Of a DNA stretch of 64,000 nt, positions 44,004-56,008 are shown in pieces (position 1 is the stretch's first letter; the number at the start of each line of letters is the position of its first letter). Made by a program: the position numbers and the translations under genes. The notes below the pieces were generated by a model, which saw only the letters and a program-made list of their open reading frames with translations, ran no database searches and had not been told where the DNA came from. The DNA comes from Dichetophora obliterata (taxonomy: Eukaryota; Arthropoda; Insecta; Diptera; Sciomyzidae), in assembly GCA_963920525.1 (NCBI GenBank), contig OY986436.1, positions 29,955,318 through 30,019,317 of the forward strand. The letters run 5' to 3'.

Positions 44004-44072
44004 ACATATATGTATATTTAATAAAGTCAGTTGATTATCATCCGTCGTGCACTTCTCATTTATCTGGTGTCA
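44004..44072 (+). repeat. Gypsy-2 LTR 3' end fragment, right boundary
   Basis: ACATATATGTATATTTAATA and the following 45 bases match the LTR end, finishing CTGGTGTCA rather than CTGGTGTTACA. It is joined directly to the RT/RNase H junction, with integrase and U3 missing between. Confidence 0.75.
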
Positions 44073-44559
44073 TAATAAATTGTTTGATTCAAGCATTTTA
44101 AAGAAAATGTAAAGTAAATAAATCTAAGTAGTACCATAGCATTGTTTATTTACCTTTTCAACAGAATTAGGCACCGTAAGTGCAGAAACTATTATTCAGC
44201 ATAATTCTAACTTTATTTATTTCTAGAAATTTTAAGTTTTTTCTTGCTTTCATCGAATAAAGCTGATATTCCCTCGATTCAACAGAGTAGCAAGAAAAAC
44301 TAAAAAATTTGCTTAGTTTCATTTGCAACAAGTTGCAACAGTGAGTATATACTTTTTTTTAATTACGAACCAAATATAGTGATATAGCAAAAATATGCAC
44401 AAAAATAATGTATTTGTAGTACGAAGTAAGAAAATTTTTTTGCAGTTCCTGGTTGTATAGAATCTATACTCGTACTAATAAAAGAAAGGTAAAAATGGCG
44501 CTTATTTTAATAGAATTCGTTATATTTTTTTTTTCATCGAAATTTGTCAATTTCTAAAA

Positions 44560-44755
44560 TTTTTCATTTGAGAATATCTTATACTAAAATCACTAAAATA
44601 CATACATATCAAACTTTATATGTACTAATATTTCTTAATTCTACTTATTTACCAACTCAAATATTATTTATAATAAAAAAATTTACTTGGTTCAGTTTTT
44701 AATTTTTTTTTTTAAGAGAACTCAAAACGAATTGAACAAAACATGATTTTTTAAC
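44560..44755 (-). repeat. dispersed repeat, partner of 10690-10880
   Basis: The reverse complement contains CATGTTTTGTTCAATTCGTT, then GAGTTCTCTTAAAAA, then CTGAACCAAGTAAA, in the same order as at 10690-10880. No ends were defined. Confidence 0.55.
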
Positions 44756-44778
44756 ACGTTTTTATTAGCTTCACTTCA

Positions 44779-44800
44779 TGTATGTATGTATGTATGTATG
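44779..44800. repeat. (TATG)n microsatellite
   Basis: About five tandem TATG units directly before the ~125-bp tandem array. Such a tetranucleotide tract beside a longer tandem array is also seen in Helitron-like repeats of flies, but no Helitron end was found. Confidence 0.85.
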
Positions 44801-44855
44801 TCCCGTACAAATCTTGGAATCCATTTTTAAGCAACTTCCCGATGAACTAGGGTTT

Positions 44856-45400
44856 TGAAATTTAAAATATAGCTCAGAACTGGGTGACAACACATATAAT
44901 TTAGGAAAAAAAGTTGCCACTCCCCTTTTACCGCCCACAAATTAATAAAAATCCTATATCTCCAAAACTACTAGGCCGATTAAGCTGAACTTTTGGCAGT
45001 AAATTTCCCTCAAGTAGAGAATGATATAGGAAAAATATTACCACTTTCCCTTTTACCGCCCACAAATCAATAAAAATGCTAAATCTCAAAAACTTCCGGG
45101 CTGATTCAGCTGAAATTTGGCAGTAAATTTTTCTCAAGTAGAGGATGGTTTAGGAAAAAATTTTGCCAATCCCACTTTTACTGCCCACAAATCAATAAAA
45201 ATTGTATATATCAAAAACTATCGGGCTGATTCAGATGAAATTTTAGCAGTAAATTTTCTTCCAGTAGAAGATGGTTTCGGGAAAAATATGGCCACTCGTC
45301 CTTTTACCGCCCACAAATCAATTAAAATCATTTATCTCCAACACTATTGGCCCGATTGAGCTAAAATTGTATTAATACATTTATTTCGAGTAAACGGTTG
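44856..45400. repeat. tandem array, ~125-bp unit, about four copies
   Basis: The phrase CTTTTACCGCCCACAAAT recurs (one base varying) near 44925, 45050, 45175 and 45300, a steady 125-bp spacing. Each unit also has CTCAAGTAGAG.ATG.T, AGGAAAAA.TT.CCA and CGGGCTGATTCAGCTGAA-like blocks. The copies give rise to two short in-frame repeats that look like a coding sequence but are only the array read through. Confidence 0.85.
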
Positions 45401-45504
45401 TTTAGGAAAATATCACAGAATGATAGAAACTTTAAATGTATTGTAATTTAAAATATAAATGAAATTTTGTAAACAAATAAAATGAGTAATATAAAACTAA
45501 AAAG

Positions 45505-46290
45505 TTAAAAATAAATATTTAAGTAAAAAATTTTTTAATGTAAAACGTTTTAAAAACGAACTAAAAAGTTTAAAATATTTTCTCCTAGAGTGGGGCTTTT
45601 AGTTTAACTAAAAACGTGGGACGCATGCTATAAAGAATATTAACCCTGCATCACTAACCTTAGGGTGGAATCCACCCAGTCACTGTTTCTATGAAAGATT
45701 TCTAATGCAATACATTCCAAGTAAAACTTACTGGACTGAACACAATAGATGTCTGCAAACTTGAATCGATCATCCATCCAAGGACTTCTATGTTGTCATT
45801 TAAGGGACCTGTTTTAAGAAATCATTCATTTACTAACATACTACAATTGTATGTTAGTACATACACTTCTTACTATTCTATAATAGTTAATAGAGTTGTT
45901 GTATTCTTAAATGTAATAATTAGAGAATATTAACCCTGCATCACTTACCTTAGGGTGAAATTAACCCAGTCACTGTTTTTATGCAAAATTTCAAATGCAA
46001 TACACTCCATGTATGACTTACTGGACTGAACACAATAGATGTCTGCAAACTTGAATCTATCATCCATTCAAAGACTTCTATCCTGACACTCAAGGGACTT
46101 GGGTTAAGAAATCATTCGTTCACTAACGTAATACAATTGTTAATAACACTTCTTACTATTCTCTATAGCATGCGCCCCACGTTTTTAGTTGAACTTAAAG
46201 CCCCACTCTAGGAGACATTATTTTATACTTTTTAGTTCGTTTTTAAAACGTGTTGCATCAAAAATTTTTTAACTTAATTATTTATTCTTT
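45505..46290. mobile_element. long-TIR foldback element with two internal repeats
   Basis: Inverted arms of about 130 bp (45505-45637 and 46160-46290) share AAACGAACTAAAAAGT, CTCCTAGAGTGGGGCTTT, AACTAAAAACGTGGG and CGCATGCTATA in order. Between them lie two direct repeats of about 280 bp, both beginning GAATATTAACCCTGCATCAC (45636 and 45926), each containing CCTTAGGGTG and ACTTACTGGACTGAACACAA. There is no coding capacity. Outer ends and target duplication were not resolved. Confidence 0.75.
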
Positions 46291-46566
46291 TTTAAAATAT
46301 CTCAACTGTAAAGTGTCACAGCGTAGCCAAAACTGAGTCTTTCCCCTAAATGTTTTGTTTTTGTTTTGTCTATGCAATTACCTGTCGATTTTATTACAAT
46401 ATTGTTAGGTTTAAAATCATAAATGTTTTGATTTTTGTCACTGGGGCTACTGTGAGTTGTGATAAAGAAGTAAACAAATAGCTTAAATACAAATCTTTGC
46501 AGAATCAATGCAGTCACTAATTCGAACTCTTGGTTTTTGCAAAACAGTAAAAAAACACTACTTTAA

Positions 46567-46804
46567 GGGACAATTTTGCGGTGCGAGCCTTAACTCTAGT
46601 GAAATTAAACTGAGGTTATATCACTAAAACTGAGCTTTAAACTCAGTTAAGGCACAAAAGAAACACATAATATGAAAATTTAATTCAACATAACACCAAC
46701 GAATGGTTAAATATCCAGTTAAACCTTGTTTAAATGCCCAATTTTGGTGAGATAACCTCAGATTAGCTTGACTAGAGTTTAGGCTCAGACTAAAAAATTT
46801 TCCC
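46567..46804. mobile_element. 238-bp MITE flanked by TTAA
   Basis: TTAA at 46563-46566 and 46805-46808 flanks imperfect inverted repeats of about 60 bp. They share GGGA.AATTTT, GAGCCT.AACTCTAGT and CTGAGGTTAT. It is non-coding. The TTAA target is shared with piggyBac and Kolobok, but its ends (GGGACAATTTT) match neither the piggyBac nor the Kolobok-like element in this window. Confidence 0.65.
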
Positions 46805-46808
46805 TTAA

Positions 46809-48617
46809 AGGCAAAAAGCACAAATAATTCAGTTTGGATTAAACAGAAGTTGTGCGTATAAGATTGTCAAAGTGGATACATTGCAGAAGCCACAGAAGAT
46901 TACTAAAAAGTTTTATTAAATTAGCTACTAATAATATTTTTTTTTTTGTAATGAAAAGAAACCTTACAGAAGAAATGTGCCTTTAAACTGAAATGTTCAA
47001 TTTTGAAAAAGAGAAAAACAAAATCTAGTTTGAATATGAGAGTGAATATGAAAAAACAATATCAAAAGTTCTGGCACATTTGTCCTTTGACTTCGAAAAA
47101 TCTTTTGTCAAAATAAACTGAAGTTAATAAAATTATTCAGTTAGCAACTTTGTCTAACTCTCCCTCTCTCTGTCTTTCTCTCCATCTCTCTCTCTACCTC
47201 TCTCTAATGTCACATTAACCTCTTATTAGTTACCGCACTGAAATGTCTCCATATTAGTTAAAATTAAACTGAAACAATTAACTCTTAGCATTTATCTCAA
47301 TGCAGTAACGGCTTAAAAAATGGTCTGCCATCATATCAACAGCCAGCCATCTTTTATTCAGCATCATCATTATCTGTGGCTTTACCGCGCCAACCCTATA
47401 AAATACCTTTCAAAAACCATAGCTTCCGATTAATGGAAATATGAAAAATGAGTCAAATTCGGGCGCATCATTCAAAGGTACGAGTAGCAAACTACTTGAA
47501 GAACAAAGCAAGGGCAACACTGGAGCTTAATTTTTTTTTTGGTTGGGTGAAAAATTCAAAAGCCTTTTGTTTGTTCTGGGCTAAATAAATAATGATGGCA
47601 ATGAAACCTAGGGGCTGAAAGAGGACTTAACTCAACAAATACACATACACGTACACCTTCAAAGTGGAGGTACAGATCAAAAGTTTGGCCACAACAACAA
47701 TAAAGAAAGGCATCTTCCATCTTAATAAATAATAATCAGCACTAATTATTTTACTATGATGTGGCAACACTTGGGCAAGAATGATGATGATGATGATGAT
47801 TCAAAGACAAAGATAGAATGAAAAAAAGCACGCAAAGTTTTTCGACAAAGGTAGCAAAAACAAAATGGCGGACTGAAGTTTAAAAGTAGGGTGATGTGTG
47901 GGCGGTAGCGATATTCGGAGTTAAATATGAACAGGTATAACTTGGCTGTGCAGGAACATCTTGCTGCTGATGGATTGTTGGTTATTTTTTATTCCAGCTG
48001 GTAAACATTCAAGTTATTTCTCGGTCTAAGGGTTTGGTTCGAGGCACTTGTTTTCATTCATTCAAACATCCCATTCAATCCCAAGCAAAGTTTTGAAACT
48101 ATCCAGATAGGGACAACGTGTTGACAGAACTTAAATCGAAACTTTTTGGTGGTTACATTGAAGTGGAGGATTGAGGAAACAAAACTGCACAACTTCTTAC
48201 CCTAAATTTTTCAAGACTGACGTGACGTCGTCTTGGGCAAAACTTATGGGTAGTAAATTTTGTGGTTTACTCGCATAGCCGGCACAGAGGATGAGATAGG
48301 ATTATCTCTTCTGTACATTTGATGTGGGATGTCATTATAAAAGGAAATTATCCCAAAACGAGTATAAAGACCGCTACTTTGGGATGGATGTCGACAGTGG
48401 CGGATCTAGAAACTACTTGCGAGGGGAGAGAGTTAAATAATAAGCATTGCAAATTATTAATTTCACATTAGAACAATTAAAAACTTTGCTGGATATATGC
48501 TAATAAATTCTATATGAATACCCCAGCAAAAAAAGCGCTTCCAAAAGAAGGTAAAGTGGAAGGGAAAGTCTTGAATTCCATCCCTTCCACTTTCATACAC
48601 AGAAGGCATTCTTTAAA
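46809..48617. other. gene-less stretch
   Basis: No supported gene. It contains CT-rich low complexity at about 47156-47206 and a GAT triplet repeat at about 47783-47800. At 48390 CAGTGGCGGATCTAGAAA resembles a hAT end, but no partner end exists in the window. Confidence 0.5.
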
Positions 48618-50778
48618 CATATGAGCTGTTCAGAGCACAAGTGGCGTAAGTCCATTTTTTAGGGAAATTGAGTTAAGTACGTAGAAGTGAAGAGGAAAAT
48701 GTAACCTATTTATGAGTACGGGCTAGAAACTACTAGCTTACGTAATCTCTGAACAAAATGCAATACTTTGTTATTGCTCTGACAAATACCATTATTTTTT
48801 CAGAGCACAAGTGGCGTAAGTCCATTTTTGGTAGTTTTGAGAAAATTGAACGTTTAGAAAAATTCTTAAATAATTCTAAGTATGAAGAACTCAGTTTTGC
48901 TTATAAGCTTGGTCAAGAGCATAATTGGAGCTATCCATATCGTAAAAAATAAACTAAATAATACTCGAAAACGATATTGCATATTAGTAAAAACATTTGG
49001 AATTGCGCCACTGAAAATTATTTTAAATTTCTCGTTTCCGTTGTAGAAATCTAATAGGAGATATTTTTCAAAAACTTTTTGATGACGAATGGCAGCATTT
49101 TTACCTAGAAGTTAGACAAAACCACCCCTTAGCGATTATTTGCATTATTAAGGGAGATATAAAATGAATGGACTTACGCCACTTGTCCTCTGAAAATTTT
49201 TAAAAATTCCTCCTTTCCGCTGTAAAAATGTAATGGAAAATATTTTTATGATTTTTTTGATGAGGAATGACAGCATTTTTACATAGAAGTTGGACAAAAC
49301 TACCCATAAGCGATTATCTCCATTATTAAGGGAGATATAAAATGAATGGACTTACGCCACTTGTCCTCTGAAAATTTTTAAAAATTTCTCTTTTCCGCTG
49401 TAAAAATGTAATGGAAAATATTTTTAGGAATTTTTTAATGAGAAATGACAGCATTTTTTCATAGAAGTTGGACAAAACTACCCATTAGCGATTATCTCCA
49501 TTATTAAGGGAGATATAAAAAGAATGGACTTACGCCACTTGTCCTCTGAACATTTTTTTAAAATTACGCTTTTCCACTGTAAAAATGTAATGGACTATAT
49601 TTTTAAGGATTTTTTGGTAAGGATTGACAGAATTTAGTTTCAGAAGTGCGATTAAAACATCCCTTTGTGAATTTCTGAATAATTGAGGAGGCCAGAATGC
49701 ATTTATTCTTATTAAAGTTAAAGTCTTATTAAAAAGCTGAAATTAAACACAAGTAGGAATGTAATAATATGTAATATTTATTAATATATTAAAAAATGTA
49801 ATAAAAAATCTTTACAAATATATGTTTTCATCGTTATCGTTATCGTTATTTGGAGCAATGGTAAATTTTCGAAAAGGTATATATCAAAACTCCCTTTATA
49901 ATGAAGATAATCGCTAAGGGATTATTTTGTCCAACTTCTATGTAAAAATTCTTAAAAATATTTTCCATTACATTTTTACAGCGGAAAGGAGGAATTTTAA
50001 AAAATTTTCAGAGGACAAGTGGCGTAAGTCCATTCACTTTATATCTACCTTAATAATAAAGATAATCGCTAATGGGTAGTTTTGTCCAACTTCTCTGAAA
50101 AAATGCTGTCATTCCTCATCAAAAAATTCTTAAAATTATTGTCCATTACATTTTTACAGCGGAAAGGAGGAATTTTAAAAAATTTTCAGAGGACAAGTGG
50201 CGTAAGTCCATTCATTTCATATCTCCCTTAATAATGAAGATAATCGCTTATGGGTAGTTTTGTCCAACTTCTATGAAAAAATGCTGTCATTCCTCATCAA
50301 AAAATTCTTAAAAATATTATCCATTACATTTTTACAGCGGAAAGGAGGAATTTTAAAAAATTTTCAGAGGACAAGTGGCGTAAGTCCATTCATTTCATAT
50401 CTCCCTTAATAATGAAGTTAATCGCTAGTGGGTAGTTTTGTCCAACTTCTATGTAAAAATGCTGTTATTCCTCATCAAAAAGTTTTTGAAAAATATCTCC
50501 TATTAGATTTCTACAGCGGAAACGAGAAATTTAAAATAATTTTCAGTGGCGCAATTCCATATTTTCTTACTAATATGCAATATTCTGCACCATTTTTATG
50601 TTCTATTTAGTTTATTTTGTACGATATGGATAGCTCCATTTATGCTCTTGACCTAGCTTATAAGCAAAACTGAGTTCTTTATACTTGGATTTTATTATAA
50701 GAATTTTTCTAAATGTTCAATTTTCTCAAAACTACCAAAAATGGACTTACGCCACTTATGCTCTGAACAGCTCATATG
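48618..50778. mobile_element. 2.16-kb foldback element with 178-bp tandem units in both arms
   Basis: The ends CATATGAGCTGTTCAGAGCA... (48618) and the inverse (to 50778) begin two near-identical inverted arms of about 0.9-1 kb, separated by a ~180-bp AT-rich centre (about 49660-49840). Inside each arm a unit containing CAGAGGACAAGTGGCGTAAG repeats with an exact 178-bp step: 49171, 49349, 49527 on one strand and 50021, 50199, 50377 on the other. The left arm has an extra ~140 bp (48655-48795). A 64-codon frame at 48758-48952 has a partly matching inverted copy, but that copy stops early. I know of foldback elements with such design but not this family. Confidence 0.85.
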
Positions 50779-51939
50779 CATGTCATTGGGAGGAATGCTT
50801 TCCTTAGTCTTCTCTAGAAGTGCTTTCATAATATTTTCAATAGAAGATTTCTTTGAGCCCTTAAATGAAAGGATTCTAGTAGATGTTTTAAGGAGAACTT
50901 TAAGAAGGCATTCCATGGAATGAAATGGTTTTTGTGGGATATGAAAATGGAATGAAAATATCCTTTTTCCCGATCTTCTCGGGATTTTATTGGAAAATTG
51001 GAAATGAGAAGTGTTTGGGTTTTGTTGGGGGTTTAAAAAAATCCACGTAAAATATCCCTTTTCCCGATTTTCACGGCATGTTGGTGTTTGAAGTAGGATG
51101 TGGTTGCGTTTTGATGGAAGTTTGAAAAATCCCACGGATAGTGAAAAAATACATCAAAAAATAATTGCAATTTAATGCTATTTGAATGTCTTTGAGAAGT
51201 GGTTTATAAGAATGCTTCTTGAAAGCACTTCTTGATAAGGCTTAGAAGAAGCAGAATGGGATCTATAGAACGTCTTCTGGAAGCAGTGTCCCTAAGAATG
51301 CATGTCATATTTGTAGCAAAAATTTTGCTGGGACATGACGAAAAATTGGTTTTATATTAGAATTATAAAGGTTTCAATTTCTTGATAATTCTTTCGCTGC
51401 CATGTAGGTCGGACAAAATATTCACAAAGGACGTGTTTTTATACCAGTGGTGTTTTTATGTGTAAGGAAGTTTTTTAAGAAGTTTTGCTGGTAAATTATG
51501 CTTTTCTTGCTTCGGTACTAAGTTATAAGTTTCTTAAAAATAATAAAAAATTATACCTCTTAGTGTGCTGTACGGCTTCGTTTTGAATACGAGATATATT
51601 GCTTCTCCGTATACTTTTTCTGAAACGTTTTATGTTTCAAATCCGAAACTGATCAGTTTTTGGATGAAATTCCTTTCAGAAACGCTACTCGCTTTTTCCA
51701 CTTTTTCGAATCGGACTCGGAACGGACTTCGGACTATAAATTCGTTTCAAACTCTTTTTCTATTCAAGGCGAAATCTGTTTTTTATAAAATGTGAATTCG
51801 TGACGATTTTTTTTAAATAATTTGGATTCAAATCGGCATATTAAGGCTTCTGTTGGATTTAAAATATTTGTTTTTAAATTGTTTAATAATATTTTATGGT
51901 TAATAGCGTTGCCACCTTAATTTTTTTAATTCATAGAAT
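50779..51939. other. gene-less stretch, possible flanks of a larger element
   Basis: No supported gene. GAAGGCATTC- and GGAATG-like phrases occur on both sides of the foldback element. CCCAGCAAAA at 48523 has an inverse (TTTTGCTGGG) near 51326, so the foldback may sit in a larger decayed element. The evidence is only 10 bp. Confidence 0.35.
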
Positions 51940-52540
51940 TCGGTGCTGGTGCTAATACTAAGTAAAAACGGGTCACTAAATCCGAATCCGTTGTCTGAAA
52001 TTCAATATTAAAAGAGTTCGCAAAAATACAAAAAAAAAATTTAGTTCACAACCATATTAACCATATCGAATTTTAAAATTCTGACTTCATATTCGAAATC
52101 AGCGACCCCCTTAAACTGTTGAGGGATGTTTAAAAGTCTAAAAAATTTATATTATTACATGGCAACCCTATTATAAAAGAATTACATAATTTTCAAATTC
52201 TGACAACAGATTTGGACAACAGATTTGGATTCAGCGACCCATTTTTACCTAGTGTTCGCGCCAGCACCGAATTCGTTAAATAAAAAAAATAGGTGGCAGC
52301 CCTATTATCCATATCTAATTTTAATATTCTGACTTCAGATTCGAAATCAGCGAGCCCTAACACTGTTAAATGACGTTTAAATGTCTTAAAATTACATATT
52401 ATTAGTTGGCAGCCCTATTATACAAAAATTACATAATTTTCAAATTCTGACAACGGATTCGGATTCAGCAACCCATTTTTACCTAGAGTTTGCCCCAGAT
52501 TCGAAGTCGCAAAAATAAAGGTGGCAGCCCTATTGTCAAA
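51940..52540. repeat. degenerate tandem array, ~110-130-bp unit
   Basis: GGCA(A/G)CCCTATTAT recurs near 52162, 52294, 52404 and 52526. It alternates with TTCGAAATCAGCGA (52092, 52333) and GGATTCAGC(G/A)ACCCATTT (52228, 52460). The reverse complement of the TTCGAAATCAGCGACCCCC block matches the TCGCTG.TTTCGAA block of the 8990-9960 array, so the two arrays are relatives in inverted orientation. Confidence 0.65.
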
Positions 52541-53010
52541 TAAATTATGGAATGCGAACCCTGATTGCTTCTAGCTGATCGACACTGAAGCAAACACTCG
52601 CTGTGCATGCTATGATTTCCCGTTACTTTGCTGTATTGTCGCATTATGTTTTGATATTCTGTTTCACAACATAACATAAGTACTCTTGTTACTGTACAAA
52701 TTATGAAGTGTTTGTTTCGTTGCTGATCTTCACCAAAGAACTTGTATAGTTTATGTCAACGCTTCACTGAAATGCAGTGCACTGTGATTTGCAGCTATTC
52801 ACTTTCAAAGTAAGAACGCATAATAATTACCAGCATAAATGCACTATAATGTAAGAATTTTTCCCTACTGGGCTATTTCACAATAGCAGCTTGTCCCTCC
52901 CTTGAATACCGGAAAGTAATAATTAACTCTAGCATTTTATCAAAAATGAGCTCACGCCGAAATAATTTCAATTAGATGAAATCAAATTTTTTTAAATTTA
53001 ATAAAGATGT
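52541..53010. other. gene-less stretch
   Basis: No gene or repeat recognised between the tandem array and the GTAT flank of the following transposon. Confidence 0.5.
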
Positions 53011-53348
53011 GTATGGGGCATTCCATACAAAATTTGCCACCAAAATTTATTTTTCAATAAAAGTTATTTTTTATGGTTCATTAATCAAAAATATTTGACA
53101 TGTATTTTTTATTTAAAAAAAAAAGACTTCACGAGAAAATAATTTTTTTATATTACGTTTTTAAAAAAGGACCTTTTTTAAATTGCTTATACTGTAATAA
53201 CTAAAGAAGATAGAAAAATTTGTTCCAAAGAAGAAATGTGCACACTGTTTTTAGCTTTCGATTGATGTTCACTAAAACTTAATCACATCACTTTTAGATT
53301 GCGAAAAATAGAGATTTCCAAATTGAATTTTTTTTTAATTTGGGCCTG

Positions 53349-53387
<39 letters not shown>

Positions 53388-53937
53388 AGCCGAAACCTTT
53401 TTCTTAATACTAATATAATTTCAGAGTGGGCACTTGAAAACTTATGGAGCAATGAATTTTTCAATCGCAACTTACACGTGCAAAGTGAACCTCAGTGCGA
53501 CTTGCTTGACTTAAGAGTACTCCACTATCGTATATTCAGAAAATACTTATGTTACACTTGAAGGGTTTATTGCAAGATCATGACATGCCACTTAATAATA
53601 AGTCGATACAATCAAGTTATACTCTTTTAGAAATGAAATTTTCTATGAAAAATTTAATTGAACAATTTAACTACAAGAAGTTGGTCCTTAATAATTCGAA
53701 AAGGACTTAATAATTCCCGTTATCTTAGCAGTCGGTGTTATTATTTTCTATTCAAATTGTTTACAACGTTGTTGCTATAAGCCCTTGAATTGTAAGTGTT
53801 TAAAATTAAGAAAATTTCATATGATTCTGAAACTTCACAAGGTTATAAATTTAAAATTACGTTGAAACTTGAATTCAATGCGAATAGTTTATTGAAAAAC
53901 GTTGAAACTTTTTATTTAACATTACATTTTATTTTTA

Positions 53938-56008
53938 TTAAATTTGGATGTACATATTTACAAAATCATATTTACAAATAATAAATATTTCAAAAGTGTC
54001 GCAGGAAGAAAATACTTTCATTTTCAATTTGAAGTCTTCGATCGGCTCAACATAATGAAATGATTGAGTTCCTGGAATGGTTTTGCATTTTTCAAAACGA
54101 TTTTGGAGAAATTTTTCTGCTTTTACATAGTTTTCTGAACATTTGTAAAGAACTGAAATATTTGGCAAAGAAGAAGCTTTCTTAGCCCACTCGTACAATT
54201 CAGTTACGGGGGATATTTTTCCATCAGTGATCATTTGCAAACTTGCTCGACGTGCTATTCTTTTAATAGTTCCTCCAGCCCCATCACAAGGCTCTTTGCC
54301 ATGTGCCGTTGCGTGAAAATGCCACAGTGCGGGGCGGTTAAAGTCAGATTCGTGATGAAAAATATTCGCAAAGTGTTTGATATTTTTGAATTGCTGAGGA
54401 GCGCCGTCAGAAAAATAAATGCACTTTTGTATGTGTGTGTAGTTTTGTGAAAAATACTCATTAAGGGTTTTCAGAAAAACGTACACAGCTATCGCATCAT
54501 GTTTCATGCAGTCAGAAATGATTATTAATGTAAAGGAATATGGTTGCTTGATCGTTGTTCCAATGAAAACCTGTTATAGCATTTTGAATAACGAACGCAT
54601 AATTTTCCGAAAAATCGCAAACTATTAAACTATCATCATTCTTCTGATTTTCTTTTACATTCCTAAAATACGAAGCTTGTTTTTTGGCGATAAAATTATG
54701 TTTAATAAATATTCTTTGAGCTCTACAAAACCTTTGAACAAACTCATCTAAAGTTGCAGTTGTTGTTTCTAAACTTGTTTTCGGTTTAGTTATCCATTGC
54801 TTGTGCGTAACTTTTTTTATTTTATGTTTTTGTAAAACTTCTGAAATTTCTTTGAACATTTGATTGTTTGTTGGACAATTTATACATTTTCCAAGAAAAC
54901 ATTATTTTTTCGGATTTGCACATATAAGAAGCAGCACCACATCTCCACATGAAAATTATTGCTTTTCAATAATTTAACCAACTGACTGCCTAAAAATAAA
55001 AGGAATATCAGTGCTATGAAAAAATATAGGACTGTTTTTTATTACCTGATGTCATTAGTCTCATATTTTCATGAATAGGACACAAACAAACATTGTGCGT
55101 CCCACCAGAACCAGCAAAAATACAGTGCTCTGGTCGAAGTGAGCAGAATTTTGATAAACCTATTTTAATACCTTCATTTTCGCATATGAATTTTTTACAG
55201 GCGTCTTTGAGATTTCCAAATATTAATCTTTTTTGAACAACGCATTTTTCCCCATTAATTTTCACAGATTTCGTGTCTTTTTGACCTGGCATTACTATAC
55301 TTATATATCATTACGTTCAAGAAATTGTTCGACTTTAACAATTATTTCCAGAGAAAATGGTTTTCCTGTGAAAATAAAAAATAAGTACATACATTTTTTG
55401 CGTGCATATATCTGTAGTTGATAAACGAATCGAAACATTACTTGTTCTATCAGGAATCGTTAAATTCTTTTTTTCTTTGTCAGATTTTTTGCTTTTGCAA
55501 CAAGATATCTTGATGTGTTCATTACATGCGCTGTCTTGCGAATACTCCAGTTGTTTGCCAAAAGAGTTAAAATTCTCATTATATCTGATTTAGTTGCATC
55601 TTTCTTATGGATTTTTTCTCTACATTCGGTAATGTATGCAGAATTATTTAAATTTTTTTATTTAAATTTTGTAACAGTAAATATGAATATAATTTCATAT
55701 TTACTTCTGAATAGTCGCTGAATATAGATAGACAATCATCATCAGTCTCGGAAAAATCAGAGTCTGAGAATACAAATTCAGCAGCGGAATTTGACGCAAA
55801 GGCTGAATGGTAAAAGCTAATTATTTTCACATTTTTTTAGAACTTGAATACTTTCATTATTGAAATACCCACGGAAATCATTTTTCAGCAATTTATTTCC
55901 TCTCTTCCTACACGTTGTACACAAAACATCTGTTGGATGCAAAAAATTAAATTTTTCAAGTAGTGGAGCAGAGACTCGACGCAAATTTTTTTTTTTGTTT
56001 ACTCCCAC
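53938..56008 (-). pseudogene. transposase of the long-TIR element, multi-exon, decayed
   Basis: Segments in order on the minus strand: LRRVSAPLLEKFNFLHPTDV with CTTCRKRG (about 56000-55900); an acidic SDSDFSETDDDC region; MPGQKDTKSVKINGEKCVVQ, then KIGLSKFCSLRPEHC and GGTHNVCLCPIHENMRLM (55292-55060); TTTATLDEFVQRF and VCDFSENYAFVIQ (near 54600); YFSDGAPQQFKN (candidate catalytic Asp); WHFHATAHGKEPCDGAGGTI (near 54300). I recall these phrases from an insect-wide transposase family, tentatively Sola. The frame changes several times and one intron is recognisable at 54990-55045. It is not functional as written. Confidence 0.65.
54990..55045 (-). other. 56-nt intron in the transposase pseudogene
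   Basis: On the minus strand exon sequence ends LMTSG, followed by GTAATAAAAAA and, 56 nt later, TTTTATTTTTAG before protein-like sequence resumes. GT...AG ends, a pyrimidine-rich 3' end and a length of 56 nt fit a short fly intron. Confidence 0.6.

Larger units (their letters stand above)
39632..44072. mobile_element. rearranged Ty3/Gypsy element (Gypsy-2), two halves head to head
   Basis: The segment is bounded at both ends by the same LTR terminus in opposite orientation (TGTAACACCAGATAAATGAG at 39632 and its complement ending near 44072). Left of about 41683 the minus strand encodes RNase H and integrase. Right of 41721 the plus strand encodes gag, protease, RT and the first codons of RNase H. 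The halves share a 24-bp identical overlap around LLKYYDP (41660-41683 and 43971-43994). A short LTR-end fragment with a primer binding site lies between them. Together they make about one element, split and with one half inverted. Confidence 0.85.
44073..44855. other. gene-less stretch
   Basis: No supported gene. It contains the inverted copy of the dispersed repeat (44560-44755) and a tetranucleotide repeat at 44779-44800. Confidence 0.5.

Noticed and set aside
45117..45359. Repetitive 80-codon frame with two similar halves
   Set aside because: It is the ~125-bp non-coding tandem array read in one frame, and the unit is not a multiple of three throughout.
48390..48407. hAT terminus CAGTGGCGGATCTAGAAA
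   Set aside because: No matching opposite end or 8-bp duplication in the window.
48758..48952. 64-codon frame in the foldback element as a gene
   Set aside because: The inverted copy in the other arm has an early stop, so there is no sign of coding constraint.
48523..51332. Larger element with CCCAGCAAAA ends around the foldback
   Set aside because: Only 10 bp of inverted match and no duplication, so too weak to call.
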